Origin: Rhytidiadelphus loreus
Lineage: Eukaryota > Streptophyta > Bryopsida > Hypnales > Hylocomiaceae
Direction: 5' to 3'
NCBI GenBank assembly: GCA_947034895.1
Contig: OX344764.1
Span: 71,343,348 to 71,407,347 of the forward strand
Length of the DNA: 64,000 nucleotides
Positions 24,983 through 36,324 of this stretch are shown one piece after another (position 1 is the stretch's first letter; every line of letters starts with the position of its first letter). The notes under the pieces are model-generated. The model was given only the letters and a program-made list of their open reading frames with translations. It was not told where the DNA came from and did no database searches. Position numbers and translations under genes: made by a program.

Positions 24983-25537
24983 CTAGAATGAATAAAAAAC
25001 AGATGTGTACTTGGGCAACTGCAACGACCATAATTGAGCCCCCTGCACAAGATCACCCTCATACAAAGAGACCGAGTCCATGAAGACCGTCTCAATCGAT
25101 GAGCGAGCCTCACAGATGGGAGGATCATCGAAATTACTAGAAGGAAAACTGGCACTCAGGACACCAATCTCGAAATACAGACTTTGGTCTTCTCGGACAG
25201 AAATTCCAGTGATACTCCACCAATAGTATAGCGCTTTCACACTGATTCCTTTCAGACCTTGAAGCCTCCCATAAGACAGTCTTCCAGTTATCACTTTCTC
25301 GTAGATCAAAGGGTACTTGTTTTGAATGAGAACATGGCATTTGCTTTCTAGATAAAGTGAGAACTTTCCGTTCGAATCTATGGTATAGCCTGTAACAAAG
25401 TGAGGCAATAAGCCTTCTGGGAATCCATAAGTCTCCAACCTCTCATACACATCCGAGGCGTCCGAAGGTACAAAACGTGCGTGGCATGCGAAAGCCAAAA
25501 GGAGAGTAAGCAATAGGATCAAATGATCCATTGCCAT
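24983..25537 (-). CDS. DUF538 family secreted protein, 184 aa
   Basis: Plant DUF538 proteins are small beta-rich proteins of unsettled biochemistry, some linked to stress. The first ATG of the frame (25537) gives MAMDHLILLLTLLLAFACHA, a clear signal peptide. The family core follows: an Asp/Ala helix, YGFPEGLLP at about residue 37, GKFSLYL, a Cys in ESKC, ITGRLSYGRLQGLKGISVK, a WW pair, and a SFPxxxF-DPPxC end. Length is normal and there is no intron in the coding part. It may share its 5' leader with the spliced short ORF immediately upstream on the same strand. Confidence 0.88.
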   Translation of the reverse strand: MAMDHLILLLTLLLAFACHARFVPSDASDVYERLETYGFPEGLLPHFVTGYTIDSNGKFSLYLESKCHVLIQNKYPLIYEKVITGRLSYGRLQGLKGISVKALYYWWSITGISVREDQSLYFEIGVLSASFPSSNFDDPPICEARSSIETVFMDSVSLYEGDLVQGAQLWSLQLPKYTSVFYSF

Positions 25538-25626
25538 TGCCAGATGCAAGTGTTAGGGTCACTCAACCCTAACCTCCCACGCCCTCCCGCTTCCCGAACA
25601 ATACAAAAGTATCCCAATCCAGAACT

Positions 25627-26612
25627 TCAGCTAGTATTAAAATACAGTTTGTAATTCACAATATCATCCACCTTCGGATTGGCCCGCACAAACTTCACGT
25701 TGGTCAGAAGATCCTGGTAAGAAACAAACATGCGCTCTGTTAACATCTAGCAATGACATAACACAAAATTCACGACCTAGGCAACGGGTTACAAATTTGA
25801 CATTATGCCGAACATCAACACAATCAATTAGCGAATTGAAACACGTGCGCTCAACAAAAGCAGTATGTAGGATCTTAAAACCTTGAACTAAATCACTAGT
25901 ACGAAAAAGAAAAAAAGAAAGAGGAAATGCATAAACTAGAATACGATAATTTCATGATCATATTCCGAAAATCCTTGTTTCTCCTAAAATTAGCTGCACT
26001 CAACCCTAACTCTACCGCCACGAATCCGGACAAAATTCCTCCGTAAACTAAAGTCAGAAATATTGAATACGCATGCAAGAGTTACGTCTCCATGAAAATT
26101 CCGTGCCATAAGCAACCTCGAGCAACTATGAAAAGCACATAAAAAAATCTGAGTCGCAGAAAAACCGTAACCTAATCAATCTCCAAACAAAACACACTGC
26201 CTCGTGTCACTGATGCACCTGCTTCTAAAAATTTCCACATTTGATGGCAACACACCTAATTCCAACTAGAATCCACATAATCTACACTATACACATATGC
26301 CAACCTCCGCCCGTACAAACCGTAGAATCTCCTTCTAAGCGACGGCAAGCACAAAACAAACTAAACCAGTAACAAAAAACATAGAAATTCATTCTCAGAG
26401 GAAAGTCGGCTACATCTTTCCAGAACGAAGCATCTTCAAGACATCAAGCAACCTCAAGCAAAAACGTGAAATTCAAGGAATTCAACGATTCGTGATCTAT
26501 CGACTAGCTTTCGGGATTCAAATCCACATCATTATGAAATGACGAAGGTGCGAGAAGAGAATGTCGGCAAAGAACGAAGAGATTCACATACCTTGAGGAA
26601 ACGCAGGCACAT
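25627..26612 (-). CDS. spliced short ORF upstream of DUF538 (35 aa), unidentified
   Basis: On the minus strand ATG 26612-26610 opens seven codons to a donor (AAG|GTATGTG, exon end 26592). A good acceptor (TTTCTTACCAG) lies at 25714, and the frame continues 25713-25627 to TGA. The joined peptide (MCLRFLK + DLLTNVKFVRANPKVDD...) looks protein-like rather than random, but I do not recognise it. It ends 89 bp before the DUF538 start, so it could be a conserved upstream ORF in the DUF538 leader or the 3' tail of another gene. The intron is 878 bp. Confidence 0.3.
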
Positions 26613-27052
26613 CAATGAGCGGAATCCGCCATCGCTAGGGACTTTAGGGCAACCATGACTGTGATTGCAACGGGAAACTTAAAGTTTGTGGTGTCGTCCG
26701 TAGAAAGGAATCTTGCAAGATGTCGACGCTTGGCGGGTTGGCGGGATTCGGGTATTAGGAAGACATGATTCAGTTATCAATAGGACTATATCAGGTTATC
26801 ATTAAGACGGAAACAATGTATTATAAAAGAGGACATCGTCAAGTAGGTATTCGGTTATTGTGACGGGGTATCTGTGTATCGCGGAGAACCGGGTTGGTAC
26901 TGAAACAGCGGGGTCAGGGCATTGGAAGGCTGAGGCAAAGGTGGTTGTCAGCATTGGAGGAAGAAATCTCACGTGGGCATCTACTGGGTGACGTGGATGT
27001 GTTGGTGGGCCTACAATAGCTTCTCCTTCATTTTGTAGGGGCACTCAAATGG
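26613..27052. other. promoter side of the minus-strand gene, left flank of the giant element
   Basis: Moderate-GC text with no recognised gene. It runs directly into the target-site duplication at 27053. Confidence 0.35.
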
Positions 27053-27060
27053 AGTGGAAA

Positions 27061-27130
27061 CAAGGTTGTCTACCCGGACAACTCGACAACTCGACAAACT
27101 CAACGTCGAAGACGTCTAGTAGAGGGTCCC
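27061..27130. repeat. left terminus of the giant element
   Basis: CAAGGTTGTCT is followed by GGACAACTCGACAACTCGAC and GACGTCTAGTAGA. The right end holds the same vocabulary: CTCGACAACTCGACAATTCG at about 50608 and GACGTCTATTAGA at 50640. This ties the two ends to one family. Confidence 0.8.
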
Positions 27131-27232
27131 GTCCGTCTAATAGAGTCAACTTTACCCTTTGACTTTTCTGGAATTTACCCCCCATTTACCTAGGCTTACC
27201 TGGCTGCCATGTGGCAGCCGCGTGGCAAATGT

Positions 27233-27578
27233 AGGGCGACCTCGGGTGAGGGCGACTTCGGGTGGGGCGACTTCGGGTGTGAGGCGACTGCGGGTCCGGG
27301 GCGACTTCGGGTAGGGGCGACTGCGGGTAGGGGCGACTGCGGGTATGGGGCGACTACAGGTCTTAGGCGAACACGGGTACTAGGTCGCGGTCGCCGATAC
27401 CCGCACCCGTCGGCGCACTTGCCCTCATCCAAGACCCGCACTCGCCCTTCGTCACTTGCACGCGCCCCCCAGGACCTACGGTCGCCTCCCAGGACCCGCA
27501 GTCGCCCCCCCCAGGACCCGCAGTCGCCCCCAGGACCGCTGGTCGCCTACATGACCCGCACGCGCCCATTTTGCATCC
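27233..27578. repeat. CpG-rich array A (left subterminal)
   Basis: Tandem, imperfect ~14-bp units. From 27233 to about 27380 they read GGCGACTTCGGGT; from about 27385 to 27578 they read GACCCGCAGTCGCC, so the array is itself inverted at its middle. Each unit has two or three CpGs in a strongly AT-rich genome. The first half mirrors array H at the right end; the second half points toward gene 1. Confidence 0.9.
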
Positions 27579-27593
27579 ACACCCGGGTTCGCC

Positions 27594-27600
27594 TATATAT
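27594..27600 (+). promoter_or_regulatory. putative TATA box of element gene 1
   Basis: TATATAT lies directly after array A and 193 bp before ATG 27793. Positional evidence only. Confidence 0.4.
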
Positions 27601-27792
27601 GAAGTCGCCGAATCTTCATTCTCCCATGTTCATCACTAAGGCTTCTTAGCTTGTATCCCTTTCTGGCTACATGCATAAGCATTTGGTGTTGAAAATTTAC
27701 TATTGACTACTTTCATCCAAGGTTTTTTTTCTAGTGGTTTGATTTCAACAATCCCTCTACATTTTTTAGGACATTCATTTCAACAACCCACC

Positions 27793-30273
27793 ATGGCTAG
27801 TGGAGACAATACCACTGGAGAATTTCTTGCTGAAGCCCCTCCACCGGCTCCATGTCCATGTCGTGGTTTGGGATTGCGAAAGATTCAAAAAGACAAGGAA
27901 CGGAAGCGTAGGGGTACTTGTCACCGAAAGCGATTGCATGTGTTGAATAGTGCTGACCACATTGTTTTCAAGGGGTGGAACGAGGAGCCTGAGCCATGGT
28001 CAATACAAACTTGCGAAGATTACATTAAGTGGTGCCACATCAGCAAGTTCTTTCCAGCATGGCGTCATCATCATCATCGACACACCAACAAGGCGAACTT
28101 GAAGTTCTGTGAGAATGAAATATTCGTGAACAGGTGCATTGAATTGTGACAAGCTCTCTACAATACGGCCTCTATAGAAAGGAATGAGGCCCCTCTTTTC
28201 CGTGCCAGAGGAGCCTATGCTGAAGTGGCATTGAAGAAAGAAGTCGATTAGAGCACGATCAAATCTAGTCCTCACATAAAACATCCAGAGGATGGGTGCA
28301 TACCAAAAGGAATTCTCCTTTTTCCAGAGGGTGGATTGGGTCCTTTTCGAAGTGTTCCTAGGAATCAGGCCCAGGTTGAAATTGACACAGAGTCATCAGA
28401 AGAGGATGACAATTCAGATGGTACGCGGGTGCTTTGGATAGAACGAGCCACGGAACTACCTATCGGCCTCCCCCCAAATCAGAATGAAATTGTCCACGGC
28501 GTCGAAACATCACGGGGACGTAAATCGGGACAATCGTCAAGAGTGCGACGTTCCACTACACGAATTGGACCACAAGGGGCTTCTCCATCAACTTCGAATC
28601 CACCATTGCCTGTACAGAACCCAAGTGATGTCTTCGAATTCAGTTGCAACGATGAAGGGCCCAGTGAAACAATTGTTGGTGCACCAACTCTTCAATCCCG
28701 AGTGGATGTAGGTCACAACACTCTGACCCTAGCAAAGGCTCAAAATCTCATACAGATCAAAGACAACAAGATTGCTTCATTGGAAAGTGACTTGAAGAAA
28801 TTGCAAGGACAATGCCAACTGAAAGATGCTCTCATTGCACGACAATCTACCGAGCTTCAAGCCCTGCGAGAAAATCAGGCTGGCACTTTCACTTTGTCAA
28901 ATATGGATGAGGCTTTTGTTGACCATAATCCACATCATCTAGACAAAGTTGTGGGGGACCTTACCGACGATGTTCCTTGCCATCCACCACCTTCCAAGCG
29001 TGCTAAGGTTTTGCAAAATAATCGAAGTGCGTTCCTCACTACGATTGGCGGAGACACGACCACTGACACGAACGATATTCATGGGACCCAAGATTCACTC
29101 TCATTTCCAACAGTTCAACAATCAAGGCAGAGTGACAAAGAAAGAGACCTTGAAAAGCAGAACGAAAAGCTTCAACAACGGTTGGATCAATTGGTTGCCA
29201 CGTACTACCATTGGAAGGTGGCGTGCATTCTCTCCGTGGACAGATCGCAGCAAATAGCCAAGGAATTAGATAAGGTTTCAAAGAATTTTGTTGCAGCTTT
29301 ACCTAAACGTGAGAATGGACTCACATCCTGGGCACTCTTAGATGACATGTTTCCTGAAAACATGCCGATATTGGCAGACACAAATATTATATATTGGGCA
29401 CAACAGGGCTGGGACCATGCAAAGCAAATGTCTAGTCACATGGAGGTGAAGGACCAAAAGCTACTATGGCCACAACCTGCAGCTTTCGTACTCGACCATA
29501 CAAAATGCCCCATTTGTCAAGAGCAATTTGGCCCTGAAGGTGGTTGGGCTCTCGGGTCATGTGCACATGTGTACCATCCTCAATGCCTCCTTATGGGATG
29601 CCTCATTAAACGACGTTGTGTACTTTGTTCAGCACCATTCCATGATCGCTTGTATGCCATGTTCAACTTGATGACGTACATGCCACCTTCTTGGGAACAT
29701 AGCGTTGAAACGATGACTAATACGACACTGTGGGGTCGTGACCTCATTTGGAGCTGGCGTCAAGGGCTACATGATGATGAAAAGGCACCTAGTAGCTCTC
29801 AATTGAACTGGGAAACTGACCCGGCGGAGATTGTCAAAGTGGCACCGAAGTTGATGGGAAAAGGTCCACACAATGAAGGGAGAAGGGCATTCTTCTACCA
29901 ATGCCTTGGTGGATACTTCGAGAAGAGCTCGGGAGAATTCAAATGGGGTCCTCATCCGGAAGGACACCGTTGGGATAATGAAGGTAAAAGGGGACCCGAT
30001 CGCAATCAATTTGCCTCTCTTGAAGACATGACTAACATGGCTTGCATGGACTCTACGTATGGACCTTATTACCAAAGTCAAGCATTGGACTATCTTTTGG
30101 AAGCACATTCTTCACAAACCACAAGGACCCTACAAGCTCTCCAAGATTCCAACGTCCTGGAATTCATTTTGAATGCGGAAGGGCCAGCTTCACGAACTCG
30201 TGCAAAGAAGAAGATAGTCCTTCAAGAGGCACTTCAACCTTCACATAGTGAAGCAAGTTCTTCTAAGAAGTAA
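27793..30273 (+). pseudogene. element gene 1: WCHI-domain / coiled-coil / RING-H2 protein, two in-frame stops
   Basis: ATG 27793 sits in CCACCATGG. One frame runs 827 codons to TAA 30271 except for TGA at 28147 and TAG at 28249. Homology to genes 2 and 4 runs straight through both stops: TGA faces W in gene 2 (Y in gene 4), and TAG faces a W conserved in both (VDW). So these are point lesions, not introns. Order: Pro-rich and Lys/Arg-rich N-terminus; shared domain with YIKWCHISKFFP; acidic linker; two coiled coils (28.7-28.9 and 29.1-29.3 kb); RING-H2 finger at 29506-29629 (CPIC-x14-CAH-x2-H-x2-C-x10-CVLC); a Trp-rich C-terminal region and basic tail. A RING-H2 finger usually means a ubiquitin ligase. 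Initiation after the stops would lose the shared domain. Cause and target are unknown. Confidence 0.7.
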
Positions 30274-32235
30274 AAACAATCCAAATGGATTTGACGTCTG
30301 AGAATTTAATGATGGACTTCATTTCTCCTTTGGTTACTTGGTTTACGTCCAAGGATATATGATGTCAAACTCCTAGTATATAGAAGCGTATTATATATGG
30401 TAGAAGCGTGTAGCTCTCAGTCTTTTTGTTTTGTTCCACATAGGCCAACTTCGAGCCTTCTATGATTGTATGCTACACATTTGTATTGCAATATTACCGA
30501 GAATATTACAGTGCCTTCATTTTTGAAACATATTCTACATTATTTTCTACTCCAAAGACTTCACTATGTTCGAACAAAATCAAATATGTGGTACAACTGA
30601 TTGTATGAAGCTTATTATCAAAGAGCTATTAAAGTTGAAGTTCACTTTGACATTGTCATTTGCATTGACATTTAAGCTTCTAAAATTAATTCAACTGTAA
30701 ACTTTAAATTTTATTACTAAGAATTCAAAATTGTATATCATTGTAAGCAATCTCATTATCTCAATTCATTTCATGGAAGATTGTAATTGTTATCATTTTA
30801 GTTCCATAAACAGAAAAAGTGAACATGATGAACCCCTTAAGTCCCATTGTCCCCTCTAGAGACAATTTGGAATTTGGGCAAGTTTCTATGGGTTGAAATT
30901 GTACCCTAATTTTTTGAATTTTTTTGTGAAAAGAGAAAATCTGATAAGCTTTGAGGGAATATAATTTTTATTTCAATTGGTGTCCGGAAGCAAAAGTTAC
31001 GCCACAAAATACCTAGAACTAAACTCGGCAGGCAGTACAAAAAACATTGCAAAAATCCAAAATAGATTTAATTTTGTTCATGTTTTTGCTAACATTATTT
31101 TTTTGTCTACATAAAAAGATTTGATTCATTCCATTTTCATTAGTGATGTGCAAGTTAAGAACCCTGTTCTTTTTAAGGCAATGTAAACAAATATTTCAAA
31201 AAATAACTTATAGAATTCATTTGAAAATGCAATTTTCAAATTTTCTCTAATTAGTTTATTTTAAAGGAGAAGTTTGCTTCCTACAACAATCTCACCGTTG
31301 GGACTAACGGATTATTGTGTTCCAATCCCATGTAAGAGCTATTATCAATTTAGTTTTTCTTTTAACCTTGGATCTACTTCTACTTGACAATTTTTTGAAG
31401 TATGAAAAGGAAGTTATTATTTTTTGAATTTTTTTTTCTACACTCCCAACTCAATTCTTCAACACAATAAATTTTTAATTAAAATTCCATAGTGCACATT
31501 TTTGGAAGAAATAGCAATCAAAGTCGTTTGAAAGTGTAGTCCAGTGTTGCAAAAAAATTGCTTCTTCAACTTTGAATGCTCATATCTCTAAATCTGTACA
31601 GTCAAACATCGTACAATTTTAACCACAAAATCTTAAACAAGTGAAGTTCAAGATCCTCAGCTTCAGTTCCACAAAAGTTAAGTTTTTTCTTTGGACAAAC
31701 ACAATAGAATTATAGAAATGACAGTTTTGATTTTTTCTTCACCTAAAAATGGCCTTCGGACTTTATGGGTTTAGAAAAACACTGGAAATGGAAAAAACCT
31801 ATTGGAATCATTTGAAAATTCACCAAGCCATGTAAGTAGCGATGGAAATTAGCTAGAAAAAGAAGCAATTAGTTATTTTAACTGTAGAGGGTTAGGTCTT
31901 TAGGACTATGTTTTCACCCAATAAATATCAAGATAAACATTTCTAGTACAAATCCAGAATAAAATGACATAACAAAACTGATTTGAACAACATTAGGTCT
32001 TCTGTTCTTGTACTACATTGGTTTCAAAAGCTGTGACTAAATATTTCGCGAATACACTAAGTTCAGAAATCTGCAATACACATTACAAAGTGTACAATAA
32101 TTATTAAAAAAACACGTGAACTTTGAATGCCAAAAAAATTGTAGCATATTCTTTACTAAATCACGAGAGAGCCGCAATATCCAAAATTGGGTCTTACTTA
32201 CAAATTTACAATATTGTTCACCAAAATGCGGTACA
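30274..32235. other. AT-rich spacer between convergent genes 1 and 2
   Basis: Holds the 3' flanks of gene 1 (+) and gene 2 (-), plus an old ~0.9-kb repeat (separate entry). No other gene seen. Confidence 0.5.
30833..31769 (+). mobile_element. decayed ~0.94-kb TTAA-family element inside the giant element
   Basis: Starts CCCCTTAAGTCCC and ends CTTTATGGG. The flanks are degraded (TGAA and TTTA instead of TTAA). The interior parallels 45260-45834 in reverse ('gtcccattgtcccc' / 'ggggacaatggtcc'). Confidence 0.5.
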
Positions 32236-33729
32236 CTACTTTCTAAAAACCTCTTTTTGGTTTAGGAAGTCACTCATATTAGGAGGAGGACCCACTTTCT
32301 CGTATTCTTCACCTCTCTTTCCCGTTGTATCCTTCATCCACTTCATCCACTGCGTATAATACTCGCTTTCGGCTCTCAGATCCACAAACTCGTCTTCCAA
32401 CACTTGTACTCTAGTCTCATGGAACTTCACCAAATTCCGAAGCATTTCTAACTCCTCTGGAAGATTACCGTACATCGAGGCCGTTGCCAAAACGTCCACC
32501 TCCTTGACATGTTTTTTGGCCGCTTCGTAATATTTCTTTTCTTCTTCGGTAATTTGAACACGCAGTGCTCGCCGCTCATTCTCTGCTTTCCTACGTCTGC
32601 GTTGCAGGGTTTCTAATTTTGATTCCCACAAGAAACAATGGTCAGCTTGCGACAATTTCCCGGTGCTCTGCTTAGTTAAATACTGGTCTCCATTCTTCTT
32701 AAAAGCAACAAAATCGTCATCTCTCTCTTTGAGTATTTGGTTGAGAGACCTCAATTGTTGCTTCAAATAAGCTTCAGTGGGAGAAGACACTTCGCGTTCC
32801 TTCAAATTCTTCAGTTCCTCACTCTTTGTACTCAACGATAAACGTGCACTCTCGATTTTGGCAATCAAGGTCTCCTCATTGTCTGATGAATCACTATCAC
32901 CTTCTAGCATCGCACACTCCTCTGTGGAAAAGTCCTCCACTTCCATGGGGTCAACTTTTTCCAAGACTTCTTCATGGCTGGTTGAGGTAATGGGCTCTTT
33001 TCCACGATCTTTCTTCTTCTGAAGGCCCACATCCAAAGACTTCTTGGACTCGGTGACAAAAACATCTTCATCATCGCTAGAGAAGGAATATCCGTTGTAC
33101 TCATGGGTGTGCTCGTCCGAGGAAGAAGTGGAAGACCAAACTACTTCTTCATCAGCAACAAATGATGCTCCACGCTTAATCGGTGTCATCATCTTGCTTA
33201 TATCAAGAGGATACTTTGCCCACAAGTTGGAGGCTTCCTCCCACTCTTTTTGGTCCAGACGGACCGCAATAGGCATTTCTGGGAGTGTTGTCCAATCGAC
33301 TACCTTCTTCAAAACAACTTCGGCATACACCATTCGTACAAGAAAGAAACTGAAATTATCGTTTTTGTACACCTTGGTCTCCAAATATAGAAGGGTCCAT
33401 ACTTCGCAGCATCTACGCATGAACCTTGTGTCCGTAGCATACGCAAGGTTAACCTTTTGGTTTTGAACGTGCAAAGGGTGATGACACAACGGAAATAACT
33501 TGTTGATGTGGCACCAATCCACATACTTCGCAACAGTCCGGTAACTCCAAGGCTCTGGTTCATCCCTCCAACCCTTAAAAGCCTTAATCTTCGGATGAAG
33601 TAATATGGCCACGCGCTTCTTGTGCTTCTTGCCTGACCGTTTTCGACCCTTGTCCTTCATCGCCCTTTTCTCTTACGGAGTCAATGGAGTAGGTATGGTA
33701 GGAGGAGATGGCGAGGTCGTCCGCTCCAT
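32236..33729 (-). CDS. element gene 2: WCHI-domain acidic coiled-coil protein
   Basis: An intact frame of 474 codons starts at ATG 33660. The N-terminus is basic (KDKGRKRSGKKHKKR), followed by VAILLHP, FKGW and the shared domain YVDWCHINKLFP, then a conserved YAEVVLKKVVDWTTL. The middle is very acidic and Ser-rich (about residues 165-265) and the C-terminal half is a long coiled coil. An upstream ATG at 33729 is in the same frame and reaches it through 18 codons (MERTTSPSPPTIPTPLTP) and a TAA (33675-33673). The original start may therefore be 33729 with a later nonsense change, or the short frame is a leader. The composition suggests a nuclear DNA- or chromatin-associated accessory factor; that is inference. 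Confidence 0.75.
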
Positions 33730-34074
33730 GTTTTAACAACGTATGTATAACTAAACAATATATACTATATAAAAGTCTCGATGCCAAAATACTTACTCTA
33801 ACTAAGTGAAACTAGTAATCATACGTGTGACACATTTACAAATATCGAAGCAAAAGTAGATGTTCAAGGTTCAAAGATCGTAGCGGATAGGGTCAAGTTT
33901 ACGAAAAACCGCGGTTTAGACATGCATGGAATGAGAAGAATGAAATTCCTTCATTCCCCAATCCCTGCCTCACGCACATGCAGTTAGCCACTTCAAGGTG
34001 GATGACAGCCTTTGCACAGAAGCAGGGGGACTAACGACCGCAAGTCCACCCCACCCCATTTGTACTGGGACTAG

Positions 34075-34310
34075 CGGTCGCGGGAGGGCGAGTGCGGGTC
34101 CTCCAAGTAGGACGAGTGCGGGTCCCCCGACCGAACAAGGGCGACTGCGGGTACCCAGGCGACCACGGGTCCACAAGGCGATCACGGGTGCGGATCCTTG
34201 GGCGACTTCGGGTGTGGGTCCCTGGGCGACTTCGGGTGCGGGTCCCTGGGCGACCGCGGGTGCGGATCCCTAGGCGACTTCGGGTGCGGGTCCCTGGGCG
34301 ACTTCGGGTG
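34075..34310. repeat. CpG-rich array B, upstream of gene 2
   Basis: Units read GGCGACTTCGGGTGCGGGTC on the plus strand, that is GACCCG..GTCGCC in the direction of gene 2. Lies 350-580 bp before its start. Confidence 0.88.
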
Positions 34311-35470
34311 ATTTTTCAAACAAAGACAAATAAAAGAGGAATCTAACACAAGTGGTTTCATATTTTTGGAAGTATTTTATAATTACTTATAAATTTCCAA
34401 AGGACTTCTGTCATAGGTCCCTACTTATGCCCCTAGGTCTTCCGCAAAATGTTCACTTGCAACTTCTAAACATAAATGGGAAAGTAAAGATAATGGATTG
34501 GCTCTTACAATTCATAATTTTTTTTTCTCGAATCATTTAATGATTATGGAGGTCAATTTATGAACTATAGATTGTCCATTTCAAAGCCACTTATAGAGTC
34601 CATTATTAATGCCTGCTCCATTTCAAAGTCTTCTACCTTATCTTTACTTTCACATCCACACAAATGGAGAAAGGAACCCTCTTTAAAATCCAATGGACGT
34701 CGGATTTGGAGAAACTCCCCAACTAAAAAAATATTTATGATAGTGTTTCCTTGAGTGTCAAATGCTTCAATGCACACCCTTGCCTGAGCAAAAAAATTTA
34801 TGTATCAATGAATAGGTGGTAGTGAAATCGTGGGCCACCAGAATTAAAAATATTCCCAACCTGTAATGAGTTTAATAGCTATTCAAGTGATATTAAGTTT
34901 TGGAAGAGAACATTTTAGAGTGCCAATATAATTTGTAGTTCTTCATTTCACCTTCAATCCCAATTTTCTTTTATAAGCAATACAATCAATAAAGAAAATG
35001 AAAATTTTCTTGGTTATCATCTCACAACTCTTATCCAATTTTGCACTCAAAGGAAACGTGCATACTAATACACAAGCTAATTAAACATTCATACGATTAG
35101 ATTTTCGGGTTATAAAACTTGCTTCAATGGCAATTACTATAAGTCCATGCTCAATTTTCATAGGAAAAATACAAGAGGGAAAGGCTTAAGGCACTTAGGA
35201 CTTTATTAGTAATGCACTCTAATTGTTAAGTTAAACTTATCTTTTGACCCTACATAGATTAAGCAAACACCCTGTATTGTAAAATCAAATTTCATTCACA
35301 AGTATTTATTCGTCATTGTCCCTAATGACGAACAATTCTAATTAAATAAAGATTTAGCACAATTGAATTCTAAAATACTCTATATCATTACGAATTAGAT
35401 ACTTTAAAGTTTCAAAAAATCCCGTGAAGACCTCGGTATAGGCCACGCGACGTGCTTCGAGGATTGAGCC

Positions 35471-35535
35471 AAGGGGCACTTCAAATTTCGCACTGAAATG
35501 TTTTTCATCTCAGTGCGAAATTCAAAGTGCCCCTT
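35471..35535. repeat. co-varying hairpin, copy A
   Basis: Arms 35471-35500 and 35506-35535 pair with few mismatches around a TTTTT loop. Arm text AAGGGGCACTTC...CACTGAAATG. Compare copies B (39626-39690) and C (41282-41346), whose arm sequences differ while pairing is kept. Confidence 0.85.
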
Positions 35536-35588
35536 GACCGAACCCGTAAGACCCAACTATAACCTCCTACATCATGCACATGGAGTTG

Positions 35589-35664
35589 GGAATCGAACCG
35601 CAGACCTCCCAGACTCCACTTGAGTTCGAAGAAGTTGACCCTTGTGTAAGAATCCCTTCCACTA
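35589..35664 (-). ncRNA. tRNA-like SINE module, copy A
   Basis: On the minus strand an A-box-like TAGTGGAAGGG (35664-35654) and a perfect B box GGTTCGATTCC (35599-35589) are 65 nt apart, start to start. Two further copies keep the same spacing. The pair could form an internal RNA polymerase III promoter as in tRNA-derived SINEs. No full cloverleaf was established. Confidence 0.45.
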
Positions 35665-35767
35665 CTTCACCTTCCTGTTGGTCACATCGGTAATCACCTT
35701 TGATGCACCACTCCTTGTCCATCCCATTTTTATTCCTTTTTTTCTTTGATTCTATTGGCTTCAAAAT

Positions 35768-36171
35768 ACCCGAAGTCGCCCAACACAAAATAGTCTTCCA
35801 GTCGCCCCATGGCTCCATAGCCCCACCCGAAGTCGCCCCACCCGAAGTTGCCCAATCCCCCAAAGAGGATTACAAATGCATGAATTTTCCACGACTTCTA
35901 GACCCGCGGTTGCCCCACCCGAAGTCGCCTACCCGAAGTCGCCCACCCGAAGTCGCCTACCCGAAGTCGCCCCAGTCGAGGTCGCCCCAGCACCAAAAAA
36001 GCTGGAAGTCCCAAGTTCCAGGGCAACCTCGGGTGTAGGGGGCGACCTCGGGTTCAGGTTTCAAGACCGCTTTGGTACCCGCGGTCGCCCTTACCCGCAC
36101 GTGCCCTGTCACCCGCACGTGCCCCTATGGCGACCGCAGGTACTTAAGCGGTCGCCCCACCCGCATTCGCC
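35768..36171. repeat. CpG-rich array C, upstream of the kinase gene
   Basis: Mostly GACCCGAAGTCGCC orientation, with a short inverted stretch (GGCAACCTCGGGT, GGCGACCTCGGGT) near 36020-36055 and a final part with ACCCGCACGTGCCC variants. Ends 154 bp before ATG 36325. Confidence 0.88.
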
Positions 36172-36324
36172 AGTCTTGGTCCTGTGCTACGGCTTTCATC
36201 CACCTTGTAGTAGCTGAATGCGAGCTTGTGGGCCAAGGCGGTGATTGGAGGGTGGACTTGTTGCCCTTTTTTTCCATGACTCTATTTATTCATCGATTGT
36301 AGGTAACTTTGTGAAGGAAGAGCT

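Larger units (their letters stand above)
34318..35990 (-). repeat. left arm of a large inverted repeat around the kinase gene
   Basis: Read in reverse, the order is array C, tRNA-like module, hairpin, AT-rich segment, R repeat, T segment. The same order occurs forward at 40782-42380. Shared text includes 'gggaatatttttaatt' at the T/R boundary and 'ctctataagtggctttgaaatgg' in T. Identity appears high but not perfect, so the duplication is not recent or the arms are repeat families inserted in opposite directions. Confidence 0.7.

Noticed and set aside
30833..31769. Treating this repeat as the boundary of a separate element ending after gene 1
   Set aside because: Its ends belong to the TTAA family, and hAT-type ends with matching 8-bp flanks are found only at 27061 and 50690.
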